Assembly (NCBI GenBank): GCA_015062085.1
Contig: SUVI01000002.1
Location: forward strand, 1 to 64,000
Direction: 5' to 3'
Length of the DNA: 64,000 nt
Source of the DNA: Planctomycetaceae bacterium
Lineage (GTDB): Bacteria; Planctomycetota; Planctomycetia; Pirellulales; Thermoguttaceae
This document shows, in pieces, positions 1 to 9,224 of this stretch. The stretch's first letter is position 1. Every line of letters starts with the position of its first letter. Below the pieces are notes generated by a model, which saw only the letters and a list, made by a program, of their open reading frames with translations, ran no database searches and was not told the origin of the DNA. Made by a program: the position numbers and the translations under genes.

Positions 1-406
1 ACGATGAGGCGGATTATTATTTTAAACGGCTGCGTTACCTTTTGACTTTTGGAAACTGTAGTTTTATCAGGGTAAAATTGAGAACGCTTCTTTCTGTATT
101 TGGCACAGAAACTCCATCTCCTCAGATTATTCAGAAAATCGAAAATCTTCGTTTTTTCTATCATCTGTCATTTTGTCGGGCTGGAATGGTTGAAACCAGG
201 CTGCATTATTTTAGATTGTGGGAATATATCATGATTCGGCTTCTTTAAAATGCTCCGAGATTTTGCTGAGATCGGCATTTCAGTTAAAAATCTGGTCTTT
301 TCTTTTTTGTTTTTTTTTGGTAGAATGGCAGGCAGGAATTTAGGGACCAGACGCAGAAGGTCTGTATTGTGGGCCTTCCGTTTTTTTCTGAAATGCGGAG
401 TTTTTT
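1..406. other. Gene-free stretch upstream of scpB
   Basis: AT-rich sequence in which I recognise no gene. One short open frame of 68 codons (42-248, plus strand) has no ribosome-binding site, no recognisable domain and a biased composition, so I do not call it. The last 20 bases hold the scpB ribosome-binding site. Confidence 0.5.
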
Positions 407-1240
407 ATGTCGTCCGATGAACTTTCCTTTGAAGAATTGAGTCAGGCGTTTGCGCGCGCGATCAGGGGAAATGCCGTCAAAAATGAAAGTTTTGAGCCGG
501 AGGGGACGGCTTTCGGCGGCGATGAGCTGGTCGATATTCCGGATGAATTCTTTGGAGATGAGCTGCCGGACGATATTTTCGAGGATCCGCTTGAGGATGA
601 TGACGAGAATGGCCTCCCGGATGACTCGGAAGAGGAGGAGGGACCGCAAAGCGCCTCGGAAGCCTTTCGTTCCATGATGGATGAGATCGACGACGATCAG
701 CTCGTGCCGCTCAATCCGAGGACCATTCTGGAAGCGATGCTTTTCGTCGGCAATCCGGCCAACTCGCCGATCATGCCGGAGACGCTTTCCAATCTCATGC
801 GCGGCGTGAGCGTTTCGGAGATCCACGAGCTGGTCGAGGAACTCAATGCCCATTACTCACAGTCCGGCTGCCCGTGGGAGATCGTGTGGTTTGAGGAGGA
901 GCATGGGTATTTTATGCAGCTTCGGGAAGAATTTACGCCGCTGCGGGAGAATTTCTACGGAAAGATCCGTCAGGTGAAACTCTCGCAGAGCGCGATCGAC
1001 ACGCTGGCCATCGTCGCCTACGAACAGCCGCTTTCTCTTGAGGAGATCAATCAATTGCGCGGGACTCCCAGCGGGCCGATCCTCGCACAGCTAGTGAAGC
1101 GTCAGCTGCTTCGGACACAAAAAATCCGCCGTGGGACCAAATTCATGACGGTCTATTCCACGACGGAAAGATTTTTGAAACTTTTTGAGCTGGAATCGAT
1201 CAGCGACCTGCCGCAAAGCGACGATCTGGCTTACGAGTGA
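407..1240 (+). CDS. scpB: Segregation and condensation protein B (ScpB)
   Basis: ScpB is the winged-helix dimer that works with the kleisin ScpA and SMC in chromosome condensation and segregation. The family core runs from about residue 105 (TILEAMLFVGN) to about 265 and holds two winged-helix units. The second carries the conserved stretch SQSAIDTLAIVAYEQPL followed by IRGT-like residues (LRGTPSGPI). The start is supported by GGAG six bases upstream. The protein has 277 residues because of a roughly 100-residue N-terminal extension that is very acidic (runs such as LEDDDE and DSEEEEG) and probably disordered. ScpA and SMC are not in the window. The family call is secure; the role of the acidic tail is unknown. 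Confidence 0.9.
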   Translation: MSSDELSFEELSQAFARAIRGNAVKNESFEPEGTAFGGDELVDIPDEFFGDELPDDIFEDPLEDDDENGLPDDSEEEEGPQSASEAFRSMMDEIDDDQLVPLNPRTILEAMLFVGNPANSPIMPETLSNLMRGVSVSEIHELVEELNAHYSQSGCPWEIVWFEEEHGYFMQLREEFTPLRENFYGKIRQVKLSQSAIDTLAIVAYEQPLSLEEINQLRGTPSGPILAQLVKRQLLRTQKIRRGTKFMTVYSTTERFLKLFELESISDLPQSDDLAYE

Positions 1241-1258
1241 TGCGGAGGTCAAGGACGG

Positions 1259-2824
1259 CTACGCTTCGGATTCCGACTCGATCATGACGTCTGCGAGTTT
1301 TTCGTAGCGGGTCGGATGCTGAAGTTTCCGGATCGCCTTGGCTTCGATCTGACGGACACGCTCCCGAGTCAGCTCGAAGAACTGCCCGACTTCCTCCAGA
1401 GTGTACAGGTGGCCGTTGGCTAGACCGTAACGCAGACGGATGATCTCACGTTCGCGGTAACTTAGGTCGAAGAGGAGGTCGTTGAGGCGTTCCCGGATCG
1501 CTTCGCAGTTGATGCGCTCCATGGGTGATTCCTCGCGTTTGTCTTCGATGAAGTCGCCGAAAACGCTCTCATCGTACCGGTTGACCGGCTGATCGAGTGA
1601 GATCAGATTTCGGTTCATCTGCAGAACGGTCATGGCCTCCGAGAGCCGGATCCCGCTCGATTTGGCCATTTCTTCGATCGTGGGTTCCCGTTCGATCTGC
1701 TGAATGAGATGCTGGCGGGCTTCACGGACTTTTTTCATTGCGCCGACGACGTGCAGCGGCACACGGATCGTGCGTCCCTGATTCACGATAGCGCGGCTGA
1801 TCGCCTGACGGATCCACCAGGTCGCGTAGGTGGAGAACTTGAACCCTTTCTGGAACTGGAATTTATCCACGGCCCGCATCAGTCCGGTGTTTCCTTCCTG
1901 GATCAGGTCGATGAACGAAACGCCTCGATTTTGGTAATTCTTGGCGATCGAAACGACCAGACGGAGATTTCCGGCCGAAAGTTCCCTCTTCACGTCTTCG
2001 TAACATTTCTGGATCTGCTCCGTTTTCTGAACGAAACGCTGAAGCATCCGGGGTGACTGGTGGGTCATGGCCATGAACCGGTGAAGTTCGCGGCGCATCC
2101 GGGAGACTGCGTCCTGCATCAGGGGATCCTTTTCGAAACGCTTGATCTCCAGGTACAGGATCGACATTTGCTCGGAAATGTTCTTCAGTGCGTCAAACAG
2201 ACTGCGGACGACAGAGAGCTGCAGCTGCATCTCGGCTGTGAGACGCATACATTTCAGTCTTCGGCGAGTCATTTCTTTGAGTGTCTGACGCCGAGTCCGG
2301 AGCGGGGTCGAAACACGGAACGCGAGCGGAAACGCGGCCTGATTTTCATGCAGAAGATACTGCAGCGTTTTTAGATTCTGCCGGATGATCGATACCGCAC
2401 GGTGTTTTTGGACGGAATTGGTGATCGAAATGTTGACGGTACGTTCAAGACGGCGCTTCCGAAACATAAGTTCCTCAAGGATCTTTTCGATACTATTCTG
2501 CACATAGTAGCTGGAAAGGACCTGACGGCAAAAATCCATACGGTAGCGCTCGATCTTTTGCGCGATCTTTCTTTCATCGCCGGACGAAAGAAGCGGAAAC
2601 TCTCCCATCTGCGAAAGATAGATAAAAACCGGGTCATCTTCTCGGGAGATCTCCTGCGGAACTTCGGCTTCACTGCACAATTCTTCAAGCTCGAGCAAGG
2701 ATGGGAATCTCTGCTGAAGCTCATTTTGATGAGAGTAGTCGTCGTAGCCTCTCAGCATGACTGTGTCCTGAAAGGAATCAGCCTGCGAAAAATCATCTTC
2801 TTTGAAATACGAAAAATCCATCAT
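1259..2824 (-). CDS. rpoD: Primary-type RNA polymerase sigma factor (RpoD-like)
   Basis: A sigma-70 family factor that directs RNA polymerase to promoters. Visible regions are 1.2 ([18 protein letters not shown]), a long non-conserved helical insert, region 2 ([20 protein letters not shown], then [17 protein letters not shown]), region 3 and region 4 with the helix-turn-helix [19 protein letters not shown]. Region 2.4 and region 4.2 are close to housekeeping sigma, so this is probably the main sigma factor. The start is uncertain: in-frame ATGs lie at 2881, 2824 and 2821, with only weak ribosome sites. A strong promoter lies at 2998-3026. The gene converges on scpB with an 18 bp gap. A second, unusual sigma factor lies near 48 kb. 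Confidence 0.85.
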   Translation of the reverse strand: MMDFSYFKEDDFSQADSFQDTVMLRGYDDYSHQNELQQRFPSLLELEELCSEAEVPQEISREDDPVFIYLSQMGEFPLLSSGDERKIAQKIERYRMDFCRQVLSSYYVQNSIEKILEELMFRKRRLERTVNISITNSVQKHRAVSIIRQNLKTLQYLLHENQAAFPLAFRVSTPLRTRRQTLKEMTRRRLKCMRLTAEMQLQLSVVRSLFDALKNISEQMSILYLEIKRFEKDPLMQDAVSRMRRELHRFMAMTHQSPRMLQRFVQKTEQIQKCYEDVKRELSAGNLRLVVSIAKNYQNRGVSFIDLIQEGNTGLMRAVDKFQFQKGFKFSTYATWWIRQAISRAIVNQGRTIRVPLHVVGAMKKVREARQHLIQQIEREPTIEEMAKSSGIRLSEAMTVLQMNRNLISLDQPVNRYDESVFGDFIEDKREESPMERINCEAIRERLNDLLFDLSYREREIIRLRYGLANGHLYTLEEVGQFFELTRERVRQIEAKAIRKLQHPTRYEKLADVMIESESEA

Positions 2825-2997
2825 CTCACCATTGGAAAAAGCGAACGAAACGTTTGGCACCGCTTTTAAAATCCACGTCATAAAATCCGCACAAAATATC
2901 ACCGAGCCTCATGCGTTTGGCTTGCTGGCCGGAGGCGCTAAAAATTTCCAGTACCTGCCCCCCCGAATTTATTTTGTGCAGTTTGTGCATTTTCTGT

Positions 2998-3026
2998 ATT
3001 CTACCCTATTTTTTGCGCAAAGTCAA
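2998..3026 (-). promoter_or_regulatory. Sigma-70 promoter of rpoD
   Basis: Read on the minus strand: TTGACT, a 17 bp spacer and TAGAAT, preceded by GGG. Predicted transcription start is near 2991, giving a leader of roughly 110-170 nt depending on the rpoD start. Confidence 0.7.
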
Positions 3027-3553
3027 ATTTTTTGTGCTTTTTTTCGCAAAAATCGGAAAATTTTAACGATTTTCCTGAATTTAAAGCCGGTATCTTCACC
3101 TCGTTTGGGAAGACGCAGGCTGACCCAATGGGCGGGCGATCCGCAAAAAATTCTTTTCTGCATTTCGCTTGAATAGGCGAATAGCGGATAGTCTGGATAT
3201 ATTCAAACTATCAGTCTTAATGGTATCGTAAATTTTTAAAAAAAAACTGACCCAATGACGGTCGTTTTGATTCTTTTGCCGATAATTATTTTGCGAAAAT
3301 TTAAAATCGTTCCGCTTGTGTAAGATGGGCAAAATATATCGGCTGGCAGTCTTCCTTTTGAAATCAGCAAGGTCTGGTGCGTTTTGCTTATTTTTTTTAT
3401 GTTACGCAGGTTTTGTGCTTCTGGTTCGTGGATGAAATACGGTATTTATGTCTTTTTAGGCGGCTTTTTGCGCGGTTTAACTTGTTTTTTCCGCAAATTT
3501 TGCTTACATTGCCTAGATTTTAGGAGAATTTTCAAAATTTTAAATTTTTTGTG

Positions 3554-3582
3554 GCATGAAAATCGGAAAGATGGTGTATACT
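3554..3582 (+). promoter_or_regulatory. Possible promoter of the PEP-CTERM gene
   Basis: A good -10 hexamer TATACT (3577-3582) preceded by GTG, about 50 bp before the start codon. No convincing -35 is present at 16-17 bp, so this is weak or activator-dependent if real. Confidence 0.35.
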
Positions 3583-3632
3583 ATCCCATAATAAAATAAT
3601 GTTGTATGTTTTTCATTTTGGGAGATGAATGA

Positions 3633-5480
3633 ATGCAGAAGCGAAATCGAAGCCGAAAAGCGGTCTTGATGTTGACGGCAGCCGGTCTGCTTGGCAGTGC
3701 CTCCTCGATTCTGGAAGCGGAACCGCTCGTGCAGCTGGATATTAGTAACGAAACGATCGAAAACGTCGGTTCTTTCGACCTCACGGGCCTTGGTTTCATC
3801 GATGCGCAAGGGGACGCGCCGATCTTCGTCGATACTGGCATCAACGGAATGCAGGCGATCCGTCTGGACGGCACGAACTACATCAATACGACGACTACAA
3901 CAGAAGCTCTCGGCATCTCCGGCGCGGCATCCAGGACCGCCATGGCGCTCGTGAAGCCCAGCGCGACTGGAAATTACGCACTCTGGACCATCGGCACGTG
4001 TGAAAACAATCGGGATTTCACCGTTAAGACCTACGGCGACAAAGAGCTTCGCGGACAGCAGTGGGGCAACGACTTCTCCACCTCGGTGCCGTATTCGATC
4101 AAAGATAACTGGGGACTCATCACACAGACCTACGATGGCCAAACCGTCCGCATTTACTATAACGGACAGTTCACCGGCTCGAACAACATGACGCTCAACA
4201 CGGGTGTATCCGAAGTCAAGGCCGGTTACTGGTATGATTACGCGAACAGTTTCCGCGGCGATATGGCGGATTTTCGCATTTACGATGAGTCGCTTACGGC
4301 GAAACAGGTACGTCGGGCGGCCTACGATCTCGGCGGCGGACTCTTTACGTTCAAAGATTCGGTTGCCAACAGTTTTGGTGTCGGTACGGATGACGGCTGG
4401 TACGCCGGCTGCGGGAATACGATGTTTTATACCATGTATTACGGAGACATCAATGCGATCCGCGGCGGGGCAGAGTCGGCAAATCAAGATACTGCCAGCG
4501 ACACTGGAGGTGCGGGCTCGGACACCTATAATGGTATTCTCTGGGGCCAGCCTTTCACTGTCGCCGACGACACTCAGGACATTACGTTCAAAATGGCCGG
4601 CGGTACTTTCACTGCTCCGGATGCGGCCGCTGCGGATAACGGAACGAATATTTCCTACCTTCGCGACAAAGCAGGTATGGTCCTCTACGACATTACGGAC
4701 GGAAAGTTTCTGCTCGACACCTACCGCTGTTCGTCGACAAACAACAATAAGACGGGCGAACTGAAGACCATCTCTCTGGAAGGTCTGAAAGGGCACGAAG
4801 TCGCGCTCGCACTCGTCGATTTCGCGGTCGGCAGCTGGGGCATGACGACTGTCAGCGATATCAATATTCCGCTCGGAACCGGAACGTTCAACAATATCGG
4901 ACCTTCACTCATCACGGAAACGCTGGCGTTTAACTTTGACACCGCCAATGATTGGGAAGGATGGTATGAAGTCGACGCGGCCGGAAATCGGCTGGATTCC
5001 ATCACGAATTTCCGTTTCGGTGCGCCGGGAGCCTGCGACTACTACATCGGCTCGAATTTCATCACTTCCAACTCCCCGAATGGCGGGTGGGACGCTGCGG
5101 TCGGCACCCTGCGGAGCGAAACGTTCACGATCGACGGCGACATCATTGAATTCATGATCGGCGGCGGTGCCGGCGGCGATTACGGTTTCGAACTCTGGGT
5201 CCTGCAGGACGGTGCGGAAGATTTTGAACGGGTCCGCGAAGCACACCGTTCTTCCAACAACAATGACTTCGAGTACAGTTTCTGGGACGTTGCCGATCTG
5301 GAAGGTCTCGACGCTTTCCTCCAGCTCCGCGACGGTCAGAACGCGAACTGGGGCTGGCTCGGCATCGATAATATCCGGATGGTCGACTTTAATCAGGTAC
5401 CGGAACCGGCTACGTGGGCACTGCTTCTGTTCGGCTCGGCAGGACTTTGGGTGATCCGCAGAAAGAAGAACGCGGCTTAA
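3633..5480 (+). CDS. PEP-CTERM protein with LamG-like domain
   Basis: A predicted exported surface or extracellular protein of 615 residues. It has an N-terminal signal peptide (RKAVLMLTAAGLLGSASS), a LamG/concanavalin-like beta-sandwich at about residues 25-235, a middle region, a second beta-rich domain at about 430-585, and a C-terminal sorting signal at about 589-615 (VPEPATWALLLFG, a hydrophobic helix and RRKK). PEP-CTERM signals are processed by exosortase in other bacteria; no exosortase gene is in this window. The frequent Asn/Gly/Asp and the LamG fold suggest polysaccharide or matrix binding, but the ligand is unknown. It is monocistronic and followed by a strong terminator. Confidence 0.85.
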   Translation: MQKRNRSRKAVLMLTAAGLLGSASSILEAEPLVQLDISNETIENVGSFDLTGLGFIDAQGDAPIFVDTGINGMQAIRLDGTNYINTTTTTEALGISGAASRTAMALVKPSATGNYALWTIGTCENNRDFTVKTYGDKELRGQQWGNDFSTSVPYSIKDNWGLITQTYDGQTVRIYYNGQFTGSNNMTLNTGVSEVKAGYWYDYANSFRGDMADFRIYDESLTAKQVRRAAYDLGGGLFTFKDSVANSFGVGTDDGWYAGCGNTMFYTMYYGDINAIRGGAESANQDTASDTGGAGSDTYNGILWGQPFTVADDTQDITFKMAGGTFTAPDAAAADNGTNISYLRDKAGMVLYDITDGKFLLDTYRCSSTNNNKTGELKTISLEGLKGHEVALALVDFAVGSWGMTTVSDINIPLGTGTFNNIGPSLITETLAFNFDTANDWEGWYEVDAAGNRLDSITNFRFGAPGACDYYIGSNFITSNSPNGGWDAAVGTLRSETFTIDGDIIEFMIGGGAGGDYGFELWVLQDGAEDFERVREAHRSSNNNDFEYSFWDVADLEGLDAFLQLRDGQNANWGWLGIDNIRMVDFNQVPEPATWALLLFGSAGLWVIRRKKNAA

Positions 5481-5496
5481 GTACGTGTTCGGCTCG

Positions 5497-5544
5497 CAAA
5501 AAGAAACACGAAGGAAGAAAACGCCTCCTTCGTGTTTCTTTTTG
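5497..5544 (+). terminator. Strong intrinsic terminator after the PEP-CTERM gene
   Basis: Perfect 19 bp inverted repeat (5497-5515 with 5526-5544) and a 10 nt loop. The 3-prime arm ends in TTTCTTTTTG. It starts 16 bp after the stop codon at 5480. Confidence 0.85.
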
Positions 5545-5614
5545 TACCGTTTTGACAGGAATGCCGAATGGCTGGAGAACCTGGTAAACGTCGGCTGCCG
5601 GGGAACCCCGCAGT

Positions 5615-6340
5615 TTAATCCATGCTGTGCCCCATTGGTAGATAGAGCATTCGGCCGCACTGACGGCATTCGAACGCATGAGTACTTTCCGCTACCGACG
5701 CGATCAGGTCGACGGGGAGCACGGTATTACATCCAGTGCAGTAACGCTGCCGGATCGGGGCGAGAGAATCGAATTTCTTTTCTTTGAAAAGACGATGGTA
5801 TAGCATACTGTGCTCACCGTTCAGTTTACGTTCGACCGCGTGGAATTCTACTTTCATTTCCCGGATCTTTTCTTCCGCCTTTTCGCGAGTTTCCTTGCTT
5901 TTCGCCTGAATGTCTTCCAGTACCGTTTCGCTGTTTCGGATCTCCTCGCGGACCAGTTCAGCTTTTTGTTTCAGGGTGTCCAGGTAATCCAGTCCTTCAA
6001 GGATCTCGTCGGAAAGGACGGCATTCGCGGCTTCCGAGGCGGCAATCTGATTTTGGATACTCGTAAACTCTCGGTCATTTTTCGCTTCGTCCAGCTGACT
6101 TCTGCGGCGGTCGATGCTCTTCTCATTCTCTTCCAGCTGGGCCTGCTTCTGATCCATGGCGATCCGCTGATTCAGAACGGCTTTCAGTGCTGCTTCAAGA
6201 TTTTTATTGAGCTGTGCGATCCTTTCCTCAAGACCGCGGACTCGCAGGATCCCGCCATTAACTTCATCGATCAGTACTGCAAACTGACGATGCATTCTGT
6301 GCAAATTTTCGAGGATCGGATTATAGTTTGCTGATTCCAT
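5615..6340 (-). CDS. C4-type zinc ribbon coiled-coil protein (DUF164-like)
   Basis: 241 residues. The first 180 or so form a long alpha-helical coiled coil rich in Glu, Lys, Gln and Leu. The C-terminus carries a zinc ribbon with two CxxC pairs, C201/C204 and C225/C228. This layout matches the bacterial zf-RING_7 family (older name DUF164), present in many genomes and without a firmly assigned function; nucleic-acid or ribosome-related roles have been suggested for relatives. No strong ribosome site precedes the ATG at 6340. It lies downstream of the NRDE-family gene on the same strand with a 155 bp gap. Confidence 0.75.
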   Translation of the reverse strand: MESANYNPILENLHRMHRQFAVLIDEVNGGILRVRGLEERIAQLNKNLEAALKAVLNQRIAMDQKQAQLEENEKSIDRRRSQLDEAKNDREFTSIQNQIAASEAANAVLSDEILEGLDYLDTLKQKAELVREEIRNSETVLEDIQAKSKETREKAEEKIREMKVEFHAVERKLNGEHSMLYHRLFKEKKFDSLAPIRQRYCTGCNTVLPVDLIASVAESTHAFECRQCGRMLYLPMGHSMD

Positions 6341-6495
6341 CGTTTTTCGTATTTGGGCTTGAAGGTTGCAATTTACGGTTGGTCATGCCGAAGAAAGGGA
6401 GACGGTGCAGCTTCGGCACATTGGCGGAAACCGCACAGCCGTCCTTTCGAAAGTATCTGCGATATTCGACAAAATACGGTAGTATGTTACTGCGT

Positions 6496-7290
6496 TCAGA
6501 TGAAATCCTCATCTTCATCATCCAGACCGCCGCGTCCGGAAGTGTTTCGATCTGTGGAAAGGACCTGACGCAGAAGTGCGGAAACGTCCTCGTATTTTGA
6601 ATCGCCGGGGGCGGAGGCCGTACACTGCAAAACAGCCCCATGGCCTTTCTTCGGGAGGGAAAGAAGGAGGCCGGAGACCGTCTGAATGTCGCCGGAAGTG
6701 ATGACGATCCCGCGGCGTCCCGACGGATCCGGCTTTCGGGCAAACGTTTTGCTCGCCACGGCTAGGAACGTGACAGAAGAATCCAGCCGCTGGAGCGTCA
6801 GCTGACGGCGAACGTACTCCTGCCGTTCGTCATTGTAGTCGTCCATCCGATTTCCCGAAAACATATGGAGGCCAGGGCCGATCTCCTGCATCGAAAGTTC
6901 GAAGCCGCCGTACACCACAAACGCCTGGTTCGCATCTGCGCAGACGTAATTCACGCCGGCGTAGTTTCCGGTCTGAAGCTCTTTCAGTGCCATTTCGGCC
7001 GCTTTCTGCGGATTGGAACAGTTCAGCATCTCACGGCAAAGCACTCCGCGGGAACGTGGGTTGAACGGCATTTCACGCTTCGTGCGGTTAAGAGCACACG
7101 CAAACATGCCGTGCTGGTTGACTCCAAACCACGTTCCGCCGGACTTCCGGTCGATCCCGCAAATGATGCGCGGGCAGCCGGACTGGATACGCGGTGCCTG
7201 AGACGGACGGTCCGGACGTTCCTCACGATTGTACGCGACGAGGATCGGAGAGTCTGCAGCCGTCTTGTACTGAAAAGCCATAATTCCCAT
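6496..7290 (-). CDS. NRDE-family (TANGO2-like) protein
   Basis: Recognised from the family signature AYNREERPDRPSQAP (the N-R-D/E-E motif, Ntn-hydrolase-like fold) and from GGTWFGVNQHGMFACALNR. The start is placed at 7290 because the conserved N-terminal strand begins there (MGIMAFQYKTAADSPILVAY). This gives 264 residues, the usual family size. Most relatives begin Met-Cys, with the cysteine as the likely nucleophile; here residue 2 is Gly, so either the catalytic residue is missing or the activity differs. Function in bacteria is unsettled; haem handling and lipid-related roles have been proposed for TANGO2 homologues. It is the first gene of a minus-strand pair. Confidence 0.75.
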   Translation of the reverse strand: MGIMAFQYKTAADSPILVAYNREERPDRPSQAPRIQSGCPRIICGIDRKSGGTWFGVNQHGMFACALNRTKREMPFNPRSRGVLCREMLNCSNPQKAAEMALKELQTGNYAGVNYVCADANQAFVVYGGFELSMQEIGPGLHMFSGNRMDDYNDERQEYVRRQLTLQRLDSSVTFLAVASKTFARKPDPSGRRGIVITSGDIQTVSGLLLSLPKKGHGAVLQCTASAPGDSKYEDVSALLRQVLSTDRNTSGRGGLDDEDEDFI

Positions 7291-7461
7291 ATGTGGATCC
7301 TTTATGTATGAAAAAGCCGCCAAAATGAATTTTACTTTCGTAATTTTACCACAGATCACAAGAAAAAGAATACCCCAAATGGGTGGGTTGGCGTTTTTTT
7401 TCAGACTTTTTGAGAGGAAATGTGCGAAATTTTCGTTTTTTTTGCTTTTTCTTCAATTTGG

Positions 7462-7844
7462 GGCTCTTCCGGAAAGTGCGGACAGATCTGGTCCGATCTC
7501 ACCGCTGAGAGTGCAGAAGAGACGCAGAAACACACTGAAAAGAAAAAGAAAGAAGAAAAAAGGGAGTGAACGTGCCCTGACACGAATTTCACGGAAAACA
7601 CGAAAAGACACGAATGAATTTTTTAAAATGAATTTTAAAAAATCAAAAAATGTTCGCGCGATCTGTTTTTAGCGCTTTTTGTGTTAAGATCCGTGTTTCT
7701 CTGTGCGTTTTCTGCGTCTTCCGTGGTGAACTTTAGTGGTGAACTTTAGTGGTGAACTTTAGTGGTGAACTTTAGTGGTGAACTTTAGTGGTGAACTTTA
7801 GTGGTGAACTTTAGTGGTGAAACTGGTACGCAGTTCCCGGATGG
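7462..7844 (-). repeat. Dispersed intergenic repeat, copy A
   Basis: One of four related non-coding elements (others at 9225-9570, 33220-33496 and 57374-57520). Copy A lies in the opposite orientation to the other three. Shared blocks include the end CGCACTTTCCGGAAGAGCC (here on the minus strand), TTCGTGTCAGGGCACGTTCA, a polypyrimidine tract, ACGGATCTTAA and the other end CCATCCGGGAACTGCGTACC. Copy A has gained a 13 bp tandem array. No open frame is conserved among the copies. Confidence 0.8.
7725..7815 (+). repeat. Tandem array, 13 bp unit x 7
   Basis: Seven exact head-to-tail copies of GGTGAACTTTAGT inside dispersed repeat copy A. The equivalent position in copies B, C and D has a single GTGGTGA-type segment, so this looks like a local expansion by slippage. 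Confidence 0.95.
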
Positions 7845-7930
7845 CCCCTTTTCTTCAGCGTTCTCGAAACTGCGGACAGATCTGTCGGAAGTGCCGGAGC
7901 GTTTTCAGTCTCGGCTTTCTGGCGTTCCCG

Positions 7931-9187
7931 CTATTTTTTCGGACCGATGCTGAATGTCAGAGAGCAAGTCAGCGGAAAACGGGTCAAGTATGTGTGAATT
8001 TCCTCCAGCGAGATGGAGCGAAGGAGAGCGTTTTCCTCTTCCACCGTTCTGTACTCACGGGCAATGGCCCATTCGCATCCGATCCCGAACAGACGGTTCC
8101 ATGCTTTCTCGCTTCCCAAAGTCATTCCCGTCGCGAGCCGATTCTTCGCTAGGACCAGTTCTTCTTCGGAAATGCCGCCGTTTTCCGCGTCACGATAGAT
8201 CGCCTCGGTATGTTTCCAGTTTTCCAAGGCCTCATCGGGGTCGCAGGCTAGGCTGGTACAGAAGAAACCGACGTCGGAAAATTCGGTAAATCCGAGAACT
8301 GCGTGCTCGGCTCGTCCGGAGTCGACGAACTCCCAGTAAAGCCGGCTTCCGGAATCGTCACCGAGTATGGAGGCGATCAAGCGTCCGGCAAGCCGTTCCC
8401 GTATGGAGGAGACTCCCGACGCGCTGCATGAAAGAAGGTACTGCTGCGCGGCTTGGGGACGGCGAAAGGTCTGCATTCCGGTCGTTGGCAAAAAAGGAAG
8501 GCCGCAGGTTTCGGAATTTTGCGGAATTTCAGCCGTCGACGGACTTTCTGGTGAATTTTTCCACGCACCGCAGTATTTTTCTGCGAGCTGGACCAGTCGG
8601 TCAAAGTCGACGCAGCCGCAGGCGCAAAGAGTGATGTTTTGGGGCGAGTACATTTTCTGCAGCCATTCGCGAAGCTGTTCCAAACGCAGACGCTTCACGC
8701 TTCGGACCGAACCGAGAACGGGGTTTCCGAGCGGATGTCCATTGAAGAAGGTCTGCCGCAGCCGGTCGTCCATGCAGAACGGCGGCTCGTTTTCGTACAT
8801 TCCGATCTCTTCAAGAATGACTTCCTTCTCGGCACGAAAATCGTCTTCTCGAAAACTAGGACGCAAAATGTCGGCGTAGATCTCCAGACAGTATTCCAGA
8901 TACTCCGGAAGCAGCGTCGCATAAAAAATGGTCGTTTCTTCCGTCGTGCACGCATTGAAAGAGATCCCCAGCGTGTCAAATTCCCGATTGACGTCCTGCG
9001 CACTGCGCGCCGGGCTTCCCTTGAAGACCATATGCTCGAGGAAATGGCTGATCCCCGAAATATTTTCCGACTCATATCTTGCCCCGCATCGGACGAAAAA
9101 GCCGACGGAGACCGACCGGGCAAACGGAAGGTTTTCTGCCGCCACATGGAGTCCATTTGCGAGTTTCTGATGAAAAAATGAAGTCAC
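7931..9187 (-). CDS. M16 family zinc peptidase
   Basis: A pitrilysin/processing-peptidase-type metalloprotease (M16B) of 418 residues, the usual length for a two-domain subunit. The inverted zinc motif HFLEH is at residues 48-52, and the distal glutamate lies in VILEEIGMYENEPP at about 126-127, 75 residues on as expected. The C-terminal half has the second, non-catalytic homologous domain. The start is GTG at 9187, supported by AAGGA seven bases upstream. Homologues degrade or process peptides in the cytoplasm or periplasm; no signal peptide is seen here. The gene stands alone between two inverted copies of a dispersed repeat. Confidence 0.88.
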   Translation of the reverse strand: MTSFFHQKLANGLHVAAENLPFARSVSVGFFVRCGARYESENISGISHFLEHMVFKGSPARSAQDVNREFDTLGISFNACTTEETTIFYATLLPEYLEYCLEIYADILRPSFREDDFRAEKEVILEEIGMYENEPPFCMDDRLRQTFFNGHPLGNPVLGSVRSVKRLRLEQLREWLQKMYSPQNITLCACGCVDFDRLVQLAEKYCGAWKNSPESPSTAEIPQNSETCGLPFLPTTGMQTFRRPQAAQQYLLSCSASGVSSIRERLAGRLIASILGDDSGSRLYWEFVDSGRAEHAVLGFTEFSDVGFFCTSLACDPDEALENWKHTEAIYRDAENGGISEEELVLAKNRLATGMTLGSEKAWNRLFGIGCEWAIAREYRTVEEENALLRSISLEEIHTYLTRFPLTCSLTFSIGPKK

Positions 9188-9224
9188 GATCGGTCCTTTT
9201 CTTTTGGGGGTGGAATTTTTCGGT

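Larger units (their letters stand above)
2903..3632. other. AT-rich divergent intergenic region
   Basis: About 730 bp between the divergent rpoD and PEP-CTERM genes. It holds the rpoD promoter (2998-3026), a possible promoter for the plus-strand gene near 3577, and an 11 bp direct repeat CTGACCCAATG at 3120-3130 and 3247-3257. No convincing gene is visible. Short open frames here are A/T-driven and lack ribosome sites. Confidence 0.5.

Noticed and set aside
42..248. Short open frame of 68 codons at the window start
   Set aside because: No ribosome site, no recognisable domain, and composition dictated by AT-rich sequence.
3120..3257. 11 bp direct repeat CTGACCCAATG as a regulator site
   Set aside because: Two copies 127 bp apart in one gap are too little evidence for an operator.
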